A DNA stretch of 64,000 nucleotides from the NCBI RefSeq assembly GCF_900156315.1, contig NZ_FTNI01000004.1, positions 62,001-126,000 of the forward strand, read 5' to 3'. This document shows positions 42,883 to 52,445 of this stretch, piece after piece. Both the position numbers and the translations under genes were made by a program. The notes under the pieces were generated by a model that was not told the DNA's origin, made no database searches, and saw only the letters and a program-made list of their open reading frames with translations. Source of the DNA: Microbispora rosea (GTDB lineage Bacteria > Actinomycetota > Actinomycetes > Streptosporangiales > Streptosporangiaceae). Numbering within the stretch: position 1 is the first letter of the stretch; every line of letters begins with the position of its first letter.

Positions 42883-43977
42883 TTATCGGGAGAGAGTCTG
42901 AATTGCCCACTTTCGGGCGATTATCAGCACCCCGACGCCGAAAACCGCGAACTGGACGGCCGATCCGATGAGCGCCTCCCAGGGCACCTCGCCCTGTTCC
43001 ATCGCGCTTCCCATGTCCCCCGAGGCCGCGACGACTCCGAAAGCCATGATGTTGTTGGTCGCGTGCAGGGCGATCGGCGCCTCCAGCCCGCCGGTGCGGA
43101 CCGCCAGCCACCCCATGAGCATGCCGAACGCGAAGACGTAGACGATCCCCCAGCCCGTGTAGCCGTGCGAGGCGGCGAAGGCCGCCGCGCCCACCAGGAT
43201 CGCCGGCCACGGGTTGCGCAGATACGCCCCGAACCCCTGGATGATCCACCCGCGGTAGGCGTACTCCTCCGCCGCCGACTGGAACGGCACCAGCAGCAGG
43301 ATCACGATGATGGCCGGGAGGAACTCCTCCCAGCCCGCCCAGCTGAATCCGGGGTCCACCCCGGCGGACATCAGCATCCCCGCCTCGACCGCCTGCCCGA
43401 GCACGACCGCCAGCAACGCGACCAGCAGGCAGGCCCCCAGCCACCGCCACCGCAGCCGCAGGGCCACCGACGACAGCGACCCCGGCGGCCGCCGCTGGAT
43501 CAGCCACGCCGCGCCGAGCACCAGCGGCAGCAGCAGCGCGATGACCCCCAGCTGGAACCCGAGGTCGAGGACGGGGTCGGCGAACAGCCGGGCCCCCGTC
43601 CGCGCCATGGGCACGCCCGTGACGAGCGACACCGCGAAGGCCACCAGGCCGACGAGGATCGAGAGCGCCAGGAAGGCCGCGATGATCGCCGCCGTGCCGA
43701 GGATCGGCCGCCACCAGCGGTGCAGCGGCGTACGGCTCAGCCGGTCGTAACGGGTGCCGGGCGGGGGCGGAACGTCCCAGCGGGCACGCGGGGGCGGTCC
43801 CCACGAGTACGGACCGGGATACGGCCAGGCCGCAGGGGGCGGCTGCGGCGGCGGCTGTGGCTGCGGCGGACCGGCCGGCCAGGCCGTCCCGCCCGCGTAC
43901 GGCCCGGGCGCCAGGTAGGGACCGGGCAGCTGGTTCGGGCCGGCGGCCTGATCCGGGCCCGGCTGTGGTTCGTTCAT
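42883..43977 (-). CDS. CPBP-family intramembrane metalloprotease
   Basis: A 364-residue protein with a Pro-rich cytoplasmic N-terminus (1-85) and eight membrane helices. It carries the Abi/CAAX-prenyl-protease-like motifs: EExxxR at E237/E238/R242, H271 (AASHGY) and H305 with Asn nearby (ALHATNN). These form the glutamate/histidine metal site of CPBP proteases. Substrate unknown. Confidence 0.92.
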   Translation of the reverse strand: MNEPQPGPDQAAGPNQLPGPYLAPGPYAGGTAWPAGPPQPQPPPQPPPAAWPYPGPYSWGPPPRARWDVPPPPGTRYDRLSRTPLHRWWRPILGTAAIIAAFLALSILVGLVAFAVSLVTGVPMARTGARLFADPVLDLGFQLGVIALLLPLVLGAAWLIQRRPPGSLSSVALRLRWRWLGACLLVALLAVVLGQAVEAGMLMSAGVDPGFSWAGWEEFLPAIIVILLLVPFQSAAEEYAYRGWIIQGFGAYLRNPWPAILVGAAAFAASHGYTGWGIVYVFAFGMLMGWLAVRTGGLEAPIALHATNNIMAFGVVAASGDMGSAMEQGEVPWEALIGSAVQFAVFGVGVLIIARKWAIQTLSR

Positions 43978-44005
43978 ATGTCCATTCTTCGCGTGCCGCG
44001 GGTGA

Positions 44006-44944
44006 TCAGCTGGGCGGGGTGAAGGAGCTCGACCTGGAAAGACCGGCGACGCGGCCCTTGGCCGCCACCACCAAGGCCATCTTCCGCGACGCCTCGTCGA
44101 TCATCTCGTCCCCCAGCATGACCGCGCCCCGCTTCTCGACCGTCGTGTAGTACTCGTACGCGTCGAGGATGAGCTCGGCGTGGTCGTAGTCCTCCTGCGA
44201 CGGCGAGAACACCTCGTTGGCCGCCTCCACCTGCGACGGGTGGAGCACCCACTTGCCGTCGAAGCCCAGCGCGGCCGACCGCATGGCGACCCGGCGGAAG
44301 CCGGTCAGGTCGCGGATCTGCAGGTATGGCCCGTCGATCGCCTGGAGGCCGTGCGCGCGGGCGGCCATGAGGATGCGCATGAGGATGTAGTGGTAGGCGT
44401 CGCCCTCGCCGTACCCGGGGGGCTGCTCGCCCACGACCAGCGTCCGCATGCCGATCGAGGCCATGAAGTCGGCCGGGCCGAAGACCAGCGTCTCCAGCCG
44501 GGGCGAGGACGCGGCGATGTCGTCCGCGTTGACGAGGCCCCTGGCGTCCTCGATCTGCGCCTCGATGCCGATGCCGCCCTCGGGCAGGCCGGTGGCCCGC
44601 TCGATCTGGCCGAGCAGGGTGTCGAGCCAGGCCACGTGGGAGGCGTCCGCGACCTTCGGCAGCATGAGGCAGTCGAGCCGGTCCCCGGCGCCCTCGACGA
44701 CCTCGATGACGTCCCGGTAGGTCCAGCGGGTGGTGAGGTCGTTGACCCGGACGACGACCGTCTTCCCCGCCCAGTCACCCTGTCCGAGCGCGGCGACGAC
44801 GTTGCGGCGCGCCTCGTCCTTCGCATCGGGGGCGACGGAGTCCTCCAGGTCGAGGAAGACCTCGTCGGCCGCGAGACCCTGGGCCTTCTCCAGGAAACGC
44901 GGGTTGCTGCCCGGCACCGCCAGGCACGAACGTCGAGCGCGCAT
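44006..44944 (-). CDS. CoA-ester lyase (HpcH/HpaI, Mcl/CitE-like)
   Basis: A 312-residue TIM-barrel lyase that cleaves or forms malyl-CoA-type esters. The family marks are RSCLAVPGSNPRFLEKA, FLDLEDSVAPDAK (magnesium-binding acidic residues), IEAQIEDARGL and GKWVLHPSQVEAAN. The substrate could be L-malyl-CoA, beta-methylmalyl-CoA or citramalyl-CoA; no pathway genes are nearby to decide. ATG 44944 is chosen over GTG 44950, which differs by two codons. Confidence 0.9.
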   Translation of the reverse strand: MRARRSCLAVPGSNPRFLEKAQGLAADEVFLDLEDSVAPDAKDEARRNVVAALGQGDWAGKTVVVRVNDLTTRWTYRDVIEVVEGAGDRLDCLMLPKVADASHVAWLDTLLGQIERATGLPEGGIGIEAQIEDARGLVNADDIAASSPRLETLVFGPADFMASIGMRTLVVGEQPPGYGEGDAYHYILMRILMAARAHGLQAIDGPYLQIRDLTGFRRVAMRSAALGFDGKWVLHPSQVEAANEVFSPSQEDYDHAELILDAYEYYTTVEKRGAVMLGDEMIDEASRKMALVVAAKGRVAGLSRSSSFTPPS

Positions 44945-44979
44945 GGGCACACCGTAGCGCGGTCATTAGGCTGGGGCGC

Positions 44980-45357
44980 ATGACCCTGCCGGTGATCGAA
45001 GAGGGCGCGAAGAAGTCCGGTGTGCTGTGGCTCGGCCTGCCGTCCGGGGTCCGGCTGGCGTGGCACGCGTGGCACGACGGCGCGATCTACGTGGTGACCG
45101 GCGGAGGGGAGCAGTCCCTGCCCGGGCTGGCCGATCTCGCCGCCGGGCACGGCGGGATCGAGGTGGTTCTGCGCAGCAAGGACAACGGCGCCGAACTCAT
45201 CCGTTTCCCGGCCGTCGCCGAGGTGGTGGACCAGGCGGCCGCCCCGGGGGCCGTGGCCGCGCTGGCCAAGGAGCGCCTCAACGCCCGCGACGCCGCCGGG
45301 CTGACCGCCCGCTGGGCCGAGGAGTCCACCGTCGTGCGGCTCGCCCCCCGGACGTGA
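44980..45357 (+). CDS. Conserved hypothetical protein
   Basis: A 125-residue soluble mixed alpha/beta protein (GVLWLGLPSGVRLAWHAWHDG, RFPAVAEVVD, NARDAAGLTARWAEESTVV). The layout hints at a split-barrel flavin-type fold, but no family was recognised with confidence. It is divergent from the lyase gene and ends 5 bp before the convergent EamA gene. Confidence 0.75.
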   Translation: MTLPVIEEGAKKSGVLWLGLPSGVRLAWHAWHDGAIYVVTGGGEQSLPGLADLAAGHGGIEVVLRSKDNGAELIRFPAVAEVVDQAAAPGAVAALAKERLNARDAAGLTARWAEESTVVRLAPRT

Positions 45358-45362
45358 CGGCG

Positions 45363-46307
45363 TCAGACGCGTACGGTCTCCACCACCTCGGCGGCGTGGC
45401 GCTCGGAGCCGAGCCGTACGGTCGCGGTCTGGGCCAGCAGGGCCCCGGCGAGCACGATGACGCCTCCGGCGATCTGGGCGGCTCCCAGTCGCTCGCCGAG
45501 CAGCACCCAGGCGACCAACGCCCCCGCGATGACCTCCACCGAGGCGACCGTCGACCCGACCGCGGCCGACAGCCGCCGCACGGCCGTGACCCCGGTCGCG
45601 TACGCGACGACCGTGGCCACCACGACCAGCACGACGGCGGCCGCCGCGACGGGGACCGAGTGACCGGAGACCTCGACGGCGCGGGTGAACGCCGCCCAGT
45701 CGATGTTCCAGGGCCGGGAGAGGGGCAGCAGGACCACCGCCGAGCCGAGCATGGCCCAGCCGATCAGGCCCAGCGTGTCCACGTCGTCGCCGAACGAGTC
45801 GCTCATGAGGAAATACCCGGCGCAGCAGGCGGCGGCGATCAGGGCGAGCAGCAGCCCGAGCGCGTCGAGGCGCAGGCCGTCCCAGACCTGCACGACGATC
45901 GCCAGCCCCACGACCGCGATCAGCGCCCCCAGGTAGGCCGAGCGCGGCAGCCGCAGCCGCCGGACGAACCGCACCCACAGGACCACCAGCACCGGCGAGG
46001 TGTACTCGATCAGCAGCGCCACGCCGACCGGCAACCGGGTGATGGCCACGAAATACAGGGCCTGCACGGCGGCCACCGCGATCACGGCGTACGCCGCGAA
46101 GAACAGCAGGCGGTCGCGGGGGATGCGCAGGGCTCGCGGCCTGACGGCGGCCAGCACCGCCAGCAGGAGCACGCCGGCCCCCGCCATGCGGATCCACACG
46201 GCCTCCAGCGGCGTGAGCCCGGCCATGCCGAGGACCTTCGCCATCGGTCCGGAGAACCCGAAGCAGAAGGCCGAGACGCCCGCGATCGCCAGGCTGACAA
46301 CCCTCAT
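45363..46307 (-). CDS. EamA-family transporter
   Basis: A 314-residue protein with ten membrane helices in two EamA repeats, a drug/metabolite exporter (RhtA/YdcZ-like). The first helix region FCFGFSGPMAKVLG, LPVGVALLIEYTSPVLVVLW and GVIVLAGALLAQT are family typical. Substrate unknown. ATG 46307 is preferred; GTG 46313 is two codons upstream. Confidence 0.92.
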   Translation of the reverse strand: MRVVSLAIAGVSAFCFGFSGPMAKVLGMAGLTPLEAVWIRMAGAGVLLLAVLAAVRPRALRIPRDRLLFFAAYAVIAVAAVQALYFVAITRLPVGVALLIEYTSPVLVVLWVRFVRRLRLPRSAYLGALIAVVGLAIVVQVWDGLRLDALGLLLALIAAACCAGYFLMSDSFGDDVDTLGLIGWAMLGSAVVLLPLSRPWNIDWAAFTRAVEVSGHSVPVAAAAVVLVVVATVVAYATGVTAVRRLSAAVGSTVASVEVIAGALVAWVLLGERLGAAQIAGGVIVLAGALLAQTATVRLGSERHAAEVVETVRV

Positions 46308-46392
46308 CGTCACCTGCCCATGTAATTACCAATAAACGGCTTTGATCCTGTCATAACACGGAGCGGCCCGCATCCTTGCGTAACCTGACAGA

Positions 46393-47598
46393 GTGGATCG
46401 GATCTTCGTGGCCCGCCTGGCGGGGCTGGCGGTCTTCGACCCGGCCGGCGACCAGATCGGCCGGATCCGGGACGTCGTCGTCTCGCTGCGGGGACCGCTG
46501 CTCCCCCGAGTCCACGGCTTCGTCGTGGAGGTCCAGCCACGCCGCCGGGTCTTCCTGCCGATCACCAGGATCACCAGCATCGAGGCCCGCGCCCTCATCT
46601 TCACCGGCAAGCTCAACATGCGCAGGTTCGAGTGCCGGGACGCCGAGACGCTGGCCATCGGGGAGATGCTCGACCGCACCGTCGAATACAAGGGCGAGCG
46701 GGTGACCGTACAGGACCTGGCCATGGAGCAGCCCCGGCCGTCCGAGTGGCTCATCACGAAGGTCGCGGTGCGCCGGGGGACGCGGCGCAGGGGCGAGACG
46801 CTGATCGTGGACTGGGACGAGATCACCGGCTTCACCGGGATACAGAAGGACCAGGGCGCGGCCAACCTGCTCGCCGCCTTCGAGGCGCTGCGCCCGGCCG
46901 ACCTGGCGAACATGCTGCACGAGCTGCCCACCAAGCGGATGGCCGAGGTCGCCGCCGCCTTGGACGACGACCGGCTCGCCGACGTCCTGGAGGAGCTGCC
47001 CGAGCGCGACCAGGTGCTCGTCCTCAGCCGGCTGCACCGGGAGCGCGCCGCCGACGTGCTGGAGGAGATGAGCCCGGACGACGCCGCCGACCTGCTGCAG
47101 GAGCTGCCCGCGGAGCAGGCCGAGGGGCTGCTGCGGCTCATGGTGCCGGAGGAGGCCGCGCCGGTCCGGCGGCTGCTGACCTACGGGGAGTTCACCGCCG
47201 GCGGCATGATGACGACCGAGCCGGTCGTCCTCCCGCCGACCTCGACCGTGGCCGAGGCCCTCGCGCACATCCGCCAGCAGGAGCAGACCCCCGCCATCGC
47301 CGCCCAGGTGTACGTGACCCGCCCGCCGACCGAGACCCCGACCGGGCGCTTCCTGGGGGCGGCGCACTTCCAGCGCCTGCTGCGAGAGCCGCCGTCGACG
47401 CTGCTCGGCAGCGTGATAGACATCACGGTGGACCCGATCAGGCCCGAGCTCACGGTGCACGAGGTGGCGGCCTACCTCGCGACGTACAACCTGGTCGCGG
47501 TCCCCGTCGTGGACGAGCTGTGCCGCCTGCTCGGCGCGGTGACCGTCGACGACGTGCTCGACCACATGCTCCCGGAGGACTGGCGGGAACGCCCATGA
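46393..47598 (+). CDS. PRC-barrel / MgtE_N / CBS regulatory protein without channel domain
   Basis: A 401-residue soluble protein: two PRC-barrel-like segments in the first 150 residues, an MgtE intracellular N domain (helical superhelix with ELPERDQVLVLSRL and MSPDDAADLLQELP) about 165-270, then two CBS domains about 275-395. The transmembrane half of MgtE is missing, so it can sense Mg or nucleotides but cannot transport. Its stop overlaps the DUF1003 start, and this pair (Rv1232c/Rv1234-like) is conserved in actinobacteria. Confidence 0.9.
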   Translation: MDRIFVARLAGLAVFDPAGDQIGRIRDVVVSLRGPLLPRVHGFVVEVQPRRRVFLPITRITSIEARALIFTGKLNMRRFECRDAETLAIGEMLDRTVEYKGERVTVQDLAMEQPRPSEWLITKVAVRRGTRRRGETLIVDWDEITGFTGIQKDQGAANLLAAFEALRPADLANMLHELPTKRMAEVAAALDDDRLADVLEELPERDQVLVLSRLHRERAADVLEEMSPDDAADLLQELPAEQAEGLLRLMVPEEAAPVRRLLTYGEFTAGGMMTTEPVVLPPTSTVAEALAHIRQQEQTPAIAAQVYVTRPPTETPTGRFLGAAHFQRLLREPPSTLLGSVIDITVDPIRPELTVHEVAAYLATYNLVAVPVVDELCRLLGAVTVDDVLDHMLPEDWRERP

Positions 47599-48089
47599 CA
47601 GAACGCCTCGACCAGCCGCGCGAGCTGACTCCACGCCTGCGGCTGTACTACGACCCCGAGGCGTTCGGCGAGTTCTCGGAGCGGTTCGCGCGGTTCCTCG
47701 GCACGGCGCGGTTCATCGTCTACATGACCGTGTTCGTCTCGGTCTGGCTGCTCTGGAACGTGTTCGCGCCGTACAAGTTCGACCCCTATCCGTTCATCTT
47801 CCTGACCCTGATGCTCTCGCTCCAGGCGTCGTACGCCGCGCCGCTGATCCTGCTCGCGCAGAACAGGCAGGCCGACCGCGACCGCGTCCAGTACGAGCAG
47901 GACAGGGTGGCGGCCGAGCGCAACCAGGCGGAGATCGAGTACCTCACCCGGGAGATCGCCGGCCTGCGCATCGCGCTCGGCGAGGTGGCCACGCGCGACT
48001 ACATCCGCTCCGAGCTCCAGCGCCTGCAGGAGGAGCTGAGCGAGGCCGGGGCTAGATCACGTGGGGCGGGTTCGGAGGATTCCCGCTGA
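47595..48089 (+). CDS. DUF1003 family membrane protein
   Basis: A 164-residue protein with two membrane helices (40-60 and 72-92) followed by a coiled-coil-like charged tail. It is typical DUF1003 (YMTVFVSVWLLWNVF, FIFLTLMLSLQASYAAPLIL). Coupled to the MgtE_N/CBS gene by an ATGA overlap. Function unknown. Confidence 0.92.
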   Translation: MTERLDQPRELTPRLRLYYDPEAFGEFSERFARFLGTARFIVYMTVFVSVWLLWNVFAPYKFDPYPFIFLTLMLSLQASYAAPLILLAQNRQADRDRVQYEQDRVAAERNQAEIEYLTREIAGLRIALGEVATRDYIRSELQRLQEELSEAGARSRGAGSEDSR

Positions 48090-48106
48090 GTCCATAGCAT
48101 GGATTC

Positions 48107-49246
48107 ATGGCACCATCCCCTGAACTGGTCATGGCCGCGCTGGCGACGGTGAACGACCCGGAGATCCGCCGGCCGATCACCGAGCTCGGCATGGTCAAGA
48201 ACGTCGACATCTCCCCCGACGGGGTGGTGCGCGTTGGCGTGTACCTGACCGTCGCCGGCTGCCCGCTGAAGGACACCATCACCCGCGACGTCACCGGCGC
48301 CGTGTCCCGGATCGACGGCGTCTCCCGCGTCCACGTGGACATGGACGTCATGAGCGCCGAGCAGCGCAAGGAACTGCAGACGAAGCTCCGCGGCGACCGC
48401 GGGCCGGAGAAGGAGATCCCCTTCGCCAAGCCCGGCTCGCTGACCCGCGTGTTCGCGGTCGCGAGCGGCAAGGGCGGCGTCGGCAAGTCGTCGGTCACGG
48501 TGAACCTCGCCGCCGCGATGGCCTCCCAGGGCCTGAAGGTCGGCGTCGTCGACGCCGACATCTACGGCCACTCGGTGCCACGCATGCTCGGTGTGAGCGA
48601 GCGGCCCACCAAGGTCGAGGACATGATCATGCCGCCGGTGGCGCATGACATCAAGGTCATCTCGGTCGGCATGTTCAAGCCCGAGGGCAACACTCCGGTG
48701 GTGTGGCGCGGCCCGATGCTCGACCGCGCGCTCTACCAGTTCCTCACCGACGTCTACTGGGGCGACCTCGACGTCCTGCTCATGGACCTGCCCCCGGGCA
48801 CCGGCGACATCGCCATCTCGGTCGCCCAGCGCATGCCCACGGCCGAGATCCTCGTCGTGACGACCCCGCAGCAGGCCGCCGCAGAGGTGGCCGAGCGCGC
48901 CGGGTCGATCGCCGCCCAGACCCACCAGCAGATCGCGGGCGTCATCGAGAACATGGCGTGGCTGCCGTGCCCGCACTGCGACGAGCGCATCTCGGTGTTC
49001 GGCGAGGGCGGCGGCCAGACCGTGGCCGACGCGCTGACCCGCACGCTGGGCGCGCGTGTTCCGCTGCTCGGCCAGGTGCCGATCGACATGCGGCTGCGTG
49101 AGGGCGGCGACGAGGGCAAGCCCCTCGTGCTGACCGACCCCGACGCCCCCGCGGCCGCGGAGCTGCGCAGGATCGCGGCCGGGCTCGGCAAGAAGTCGAC
49201 CAGCCTCAAGGGCCTGAAGCTCGACATCTCCCCGGTCAAGCACTAG
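48107..49246 (+). CDS. mrp: Mrp/NBP35-family Fe-S carrier ATPase
   Basis: A 379-residue P-loop protein that carries and transfers Fe-S clusters. An N-terminal DUF59 (MIP18-like) domain (1-95) precedes the ParA/MinD-type ATPase. Deviant Walker A ASGKGGVGKSS is near residue 120, and the bridging cysteines CPHC lie in WLPCPHCDERI. It follows DUF1003 by 17 bp and ends facing tatB. Confidence 0.95.
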   Translation: MAPSPELVMAALATVNDPEIRRPITELGMVKNVDISPDGVVRVGVYLTVAGCPLKDTITRDVTGAVSRIDGVSRVHVDMDVMSAEQRKELQTKLRGDRGPEKEIPFAKPGSLTRVFAVASGKGGVGKSSVTVNLAAAMASQGLKVGVVDADIYGHSVPRMLGVSERPTKVEDMIMPPVAHDIKVISVGMFKPEGNTPVVWRGPMLDRALYQFLTDVYWGDLDVLLMDLPPGTGDIAISVAQRMPTAEILVVTTPQQAAAEVAERAGSIAAQTHQQIAGVIENMAWLPCPHCDERISVFGEGGGQTVADALTRTLGARVPLLGQVPIDMRLREGGDEGKPLVLTDPDAPAAAELRRIAAGLGKKSTSLKGLKLDISPVKH

Positions 49247-49273
49247 GGAGTGCCTGACACGCCCCAGAGCAGG

Positions 49274-49618
49274 TCAGGTCGCCTCGTTGTCGTAGGGCGG
49301 GATCTCCCCCACGCCGAGTTCCGGCGTGGGGGCGGCGACCGGCTCGGCCGTCGCCGGGGTGTCGTTCCAGTCCTTCTCGATGTCGTCGAGCAGGTGCTTG
49401 CGCACGAAGTTCTTGGGGTTGAGATCGGCCGGGTCGAAGTTGGCGAACTCGGGCCCCATGTTGGCCTGCAGGTCCGCCTTCGCGTTGTTGGCCATCTGCC
49501 GCAGCTGCCGCAGCGTACGGCCCGCCTGCGATGCGGCCTGAGGCAGTTTCTCCGGCCCGAAGACGAGCAGGGCGATCACCACCAATGCCAGGGCCTCCCC
49601 CCAGCCGAGTCCGAACAT
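49274..49618 (-). CDS. tatB: Twin-arginine translocase subunit TatB
   Basis: A 114-residue protein with one N-terminal membrane helix (MFGLGWGEALALVVIALLVF), the conserved FGPEKLP hinge and an amphipathic helix. TatB binds the twin-arginine signal with TatC. The tail contains an acidic Pro-rich stretch. It lies just downstream of htrA, as in the mycobacterial sigE locus. Confidence 0.94.
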   Translation of the reverse strand: MFGLGWGEALALVVIALLVFGPEKLPQAASQAGRTLRQLRQMANNAKADLQANMGPEFANFDPADLNPKNFVRKHLLDDIEKDWNDTPATAEPVAAPTPELGVGEIPPYDNEAT

Positions 49619-49695
49619 GGCGATCTCCTCCTGCACGTACGACTGAAATCAGATTAATGCCCGCACCCCAAGCTGTGGACAGGGGAGCCCGGCTC

Positions 49696-50985
49696 TTATG
49701 ACGGCCGTGCGTTGGGGGCGGGGGCCGCGCCGACCGTGACCGTCGCCGTCCGCACCTCGCCGTCGTGCCGGAACTTGATCCGCACCTGGTCGCCGGGGGC
49801 CTTGCTGCGGATGGTGACGATCAGCTCCTGGCTGTCGCTCACGGGCCGGCCGTCGACCTCCAGGATGACGTCCCCCGCGTGCAGGCCCGCCTTCGCGGCC
49901 GGGCCTCCCGGCGTGACCGGCACGGCGCCGCCCTCCGTCTGGGTGGCGATCCGCACCCCCTGGCCCTGGTAGGTCTGGTCGATCGTGATGCCGATCCTGG
50001 AGGTGCGGGCCGTTCCGGTGGTGATGAGCTCCTGGGCGATCCGGCGCACCTGGTTCACCGGGATCGCGAAGCCCAGGCCGATGCTGCCGGACTGCTGGCC
50101 GAGCAGGGAGCCGCCGACGGTGGCGATCGCCGAGTTCACGCCGATCACCTCGCCCGCGGCGTTCACCAGTGGGCCGCCCGAGTTGCCGGGGTTGATGGCG
50201 GCGTCCGTCTGGATCGCGTTGATGAGCGCGTAGTCGGACCCGGTGCTGCCGCCCGCCTCGACGGGCCGGTTGAGCGAGCTGATGATGCCGGTGGTGACCG
50301 TACCGCTCAGCCCGAGGGGCGAGCCGACCGCGATGACCGGGTCGCCGACCACGACGCCGTCGGAGTTGCCGAGGGGCAGCTCGGGGGCCCTGACGGTCCC
50401 GTCGGGCTTGACGACCGCGATGTCGGAGTTGGGGTCGCGGCCGACGACGCGCGCACCCGAGGAGGTGCGGTCGTTGTAACGGATGCGGATCTCCCCGGCC
50501 TGGCCCGCGACGGCCACCACGTGGTTGTTCGTGACGATGTAGCCGCCCTTGACGACGAAGCCCGATCCGGTGCCGGACTCGCTGTTGCCCTTGACCTCCA
50601 GTGAGACCACGCTGGGCAGGACCTTGGCGGCCACCCCGGCCACGGACTCCGGCGGCCGGTTCGTGGGCTGCTTCGTCGGCGTGCTCAGCGTGTATGCGGG
50701 GTCGATGCCGGAGGACGAACGCGTCAGCAGGAACGTGCCCCAGCTCGCCAGACCGCCCGCCACGAGCGCGATGACCACCGCCAGGGCCGCGTAGAGCGCG
50801 ATGTTGGGGCCGCGCGGCTCCCGCTGCGGCACGACGGGGTACAGCGGCGGCGGAGCCCAGCCGGGGCCCATGCCGTACGGGCCGGTGGGGGGCGGAGGGC
50901 CGTCGGGAGGGCCCTGCGGCTCCTCGCCCGCGGGAAGGAACTCGGGCCGGTCCGACGCGCCGTACGGACGCGTGTTGTCGGTCAT
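49696..50985 (-). CDS. htrA: HtrA/DegP-like membrane serine protease
   Basis: A 429-residue envelope protease. Residues 1-60 are Pro-rich and cytoplasmic, a membrane helix spans 61-82, the trypsin-like domain has H145 (TNNHVV), D178 (NSDIAVVK) and S259 (GNSGGPL), and a PDZ domain fills the last 95 residues (GVRIATQTEGG, AGLHAGDVILEVDG). It degrades misfolded extracytoplasmic proteins and may regulate the anti-sigma factor. Start ATG 50985, with GAGGAG upstream. Confidence 0.95.
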   Translation of the reverse strand: MTDNTRPYGASDRPEFLPAGEEPQGPPDGPPPPTGPYGMGPGWAPPPLYPVVPQREPRGPNIALYAALAVVIALVAGGLASWGTFLLTRSSSGIDPAYTLSTPTKQPTNRPPESVAGVAAKVLPSVVSLEVKGNSESGTGSGFVVKGGYIVTNNHVVAVAGQAGEIRIRYNDRTSSGARVVGRDPNSDIAVVKPDGTVRAPELPLGNSDGVVVGDPVIAVGSPLGLSGTVTTGIISSLNRPVEAGGSTGSDYALINAIQTDAAINPGNSGGPLVNAAGEVIGVNSAIATVGGSLLGQQSGSIGLGFAIPVNQVRRIAQELITTGTARTSRIGITIDQTYQGQGVRIATQTEGGAVPVTPGGPAAKAGLHAGDVILEVDGRPVSDSQELIVTIRSKAPGDQVRIKFRHDGEVRTATVTVGAAPAPNARPS

Positions 50986-51091
50986 CGCGGCAGTCACTCC
51001 TCGCACACGGCGTCATCCGCTGGGCAGCCGCGGTAACGAGGAAGACGGCACACGACGGCTGCGGTGTCCGATCGTATGCCGATTCCCCGAA

Positions 51092-51655
51092 TCAGCGCGA
51101 AAAACCCCTGCTTACGCTGGGTGACGGGCTGGGTGACACGCTCACCACGGGCGCCCTGTTCTGCGCGGGATGCTGTACGAACATCTGGCCGGGCGTCGGG
51201 TTCGGGGTGGCCGTGGATCCTCCGGCCATGAGCATGGTGCCGAGGGCGACGGCGGCGCCGGCCATTCCCACGGCGACGTATCCCGCCCGTCTGGCCCTTC
51301 CCGGCCGCCCGGGCCCCGATCGTCCCTCGTCCCGGCCCCGGGGCCGGTTGTCCATGGGTCCGGCGGCGTGCATGCCGGGTAGCCGCCCGGCGCCGAAGGC
51401 CGGGTGGTCGGGAAAGGGCCGCATCCGCGGCGGCAACGGCCCTCCTGGCTCCGCCATGCGCAGCAGCGACATGGTGAGGTCCGCCGGCATGGCGGGCGGA
51501 TCCATGGACCGCAGGCGGGTCTTCAGCGCCCGCATCGCGTCGACCTCCGCGCGGCAGTCCGCGCAGAACGTCAGGTGCGCGAGCGCGCGTTCCCGCTCGT
51601 TGTGACTGAGTTCGCCGTCGATGAGCGCGGAGACGCGCTCGCCAAGATGACTCAC
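51092..51655 (-). CDS. rseA: Zinc-binding anti-sigma factor (RseA-like)
   Basis: A 187-residue anti-sigma factor. The ZAS motif is at residues 27-34 (HLTFCADC: H27, C31, C34), it binds SigE in the cytoplasm, and a membrane helix lies about 130-150 with a short external Thr/Pro/Ser tail. GTG 51655 overlaps the sigE stop (GTGA) and follows GGGAGG. Redox or proteolytic release of SigE is expected from family knowledge. Confidence 0.92.
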   Translation of the reverse strand: MSHLGERVSALIDGELSHNERERALAHLTFCADCRAEVDAMRALKTRLRSMDPPAMPADLTMSLLRMAEPGGPLPPRMRPFPDHPAFGAGRLPGMHAAGPMDNRPRGRDEGRSGPGRPGRARRAGYVAVGMAGAAVALGTMLMAGGSTATPNPTPGQMFVQHPAQNRAPVVSVSPSPSPSVSRGFSR

Positions 51656-52290
51656 AGTCCCTCCCTGCTGATTGAAGGGGGGGTTTGATCGCCGTTCCGG
51701 TTCGCGGAGGGCGCCCGGTGGTCGAGTGCCTCCCGCAGTTGGGCGCGGCCCCGGTGGATGCGGCTGCGCACCGTGCCGAGTTTCACGCCGAGCGTCGCGG
51801 CGATCTCCTCGTAGGACAGTCCCTCGATGTCGCACAGCACCACGGCCGCCCGGAAGTCCGGGGCCAGGGCGTCGAGCGCGGCCTGGATGTCGGGCTCCAG
51901 GTGCGCGTCGTCGTACGCCTGCGCCGGGGACGGCTCGCGGCCGTGCAGCCGCTCGGCGGCGTCGTCCGCCAGCCCCTCGAAGCGGATGCGCTGCCTGCGC
52001 CGCGCCATGTCGAGGAAGAGGTTCGTCGTGATCCGGTGCAGCCACCCCTCGAACGTTCCCGGGGTGTAGCTCGACAGGGACCGGAAGACCCGGACGAAGA
52101 CCTCCTGAGTGAGGTCCTCGGCGTCGTGGACGTTGCCCGTGAGCCGATAGGCCAGCCGGTAGACCCGAGCCGAATGAGTTCGGACGACCTCCTCCCAGGT
52201 GGGAGGCGTCCAGTCGGACACCGAAGTCTCCGCCTGGTGGTCGTGCTCGTCCACCGGCATTCCTCTCTGCAGGATCGTCGCTACAGCCAT
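51652..52290 (-). CDS. sigE: ECF sigma factor SigE
   Basis: A 212-residue group IV sigma factor for cell envelope stress. Region 2 (about 35-105) has [20 protein letters not shown] and [11 protein letters not shown]; region 4 (about 140-195) has [19 protein letters not shown] and [14 protein letters not shown] 52290 is the longest start; a GTG at 52254 with AGAGGA 6 nt before it is also plausible. Operon order sigE-rseA-htrA-tatB matches M. tuberculosis Rv1221-Rv1224. Confidence 0.95.
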   Translation of the reverse strand: MAVATILQRGMPVDEHDHQAETSVSDWTPPTWEEVVRTHSARVYRLAYRLTGNVHDAEDLTQEVFVRVFRSLSSYTPGTFEGWLHRITTNLFLDMARRRQRIRFEGLADDAAERLHGREPSPAQAYDDAHLEPDIQAALDALAPDFRAAVVLCDIEGLSYEEIAATLGVKLGTVRSRIHRGRAQLREALDHRAPSANRNGDQTPPSISREGL

Positions 52291-52445
52291 AGTGCCTGGT
52301 TTCGCCCCTTCCTGCGCACCGCGGGCTGAGCGGTCTCGAACAAAGACCGTTCAAAGCGTGCAACGTCCCCGTTGTGGCGTGAGTTCCCGTTCCGGTCCGA
52401 CTCCCCTAGGCTGCGTCCAAGATGAAGCAGGGGAGGGAGAGGCCG

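Noticed and set aside
51092..52363. A fused sigma/anti-sigma reading of 423 codons
   Set aside because: The N-terminal part is a shadow of sigE; the anti-sigma gene starts at GTG 51655 with its own ribosome binding site.
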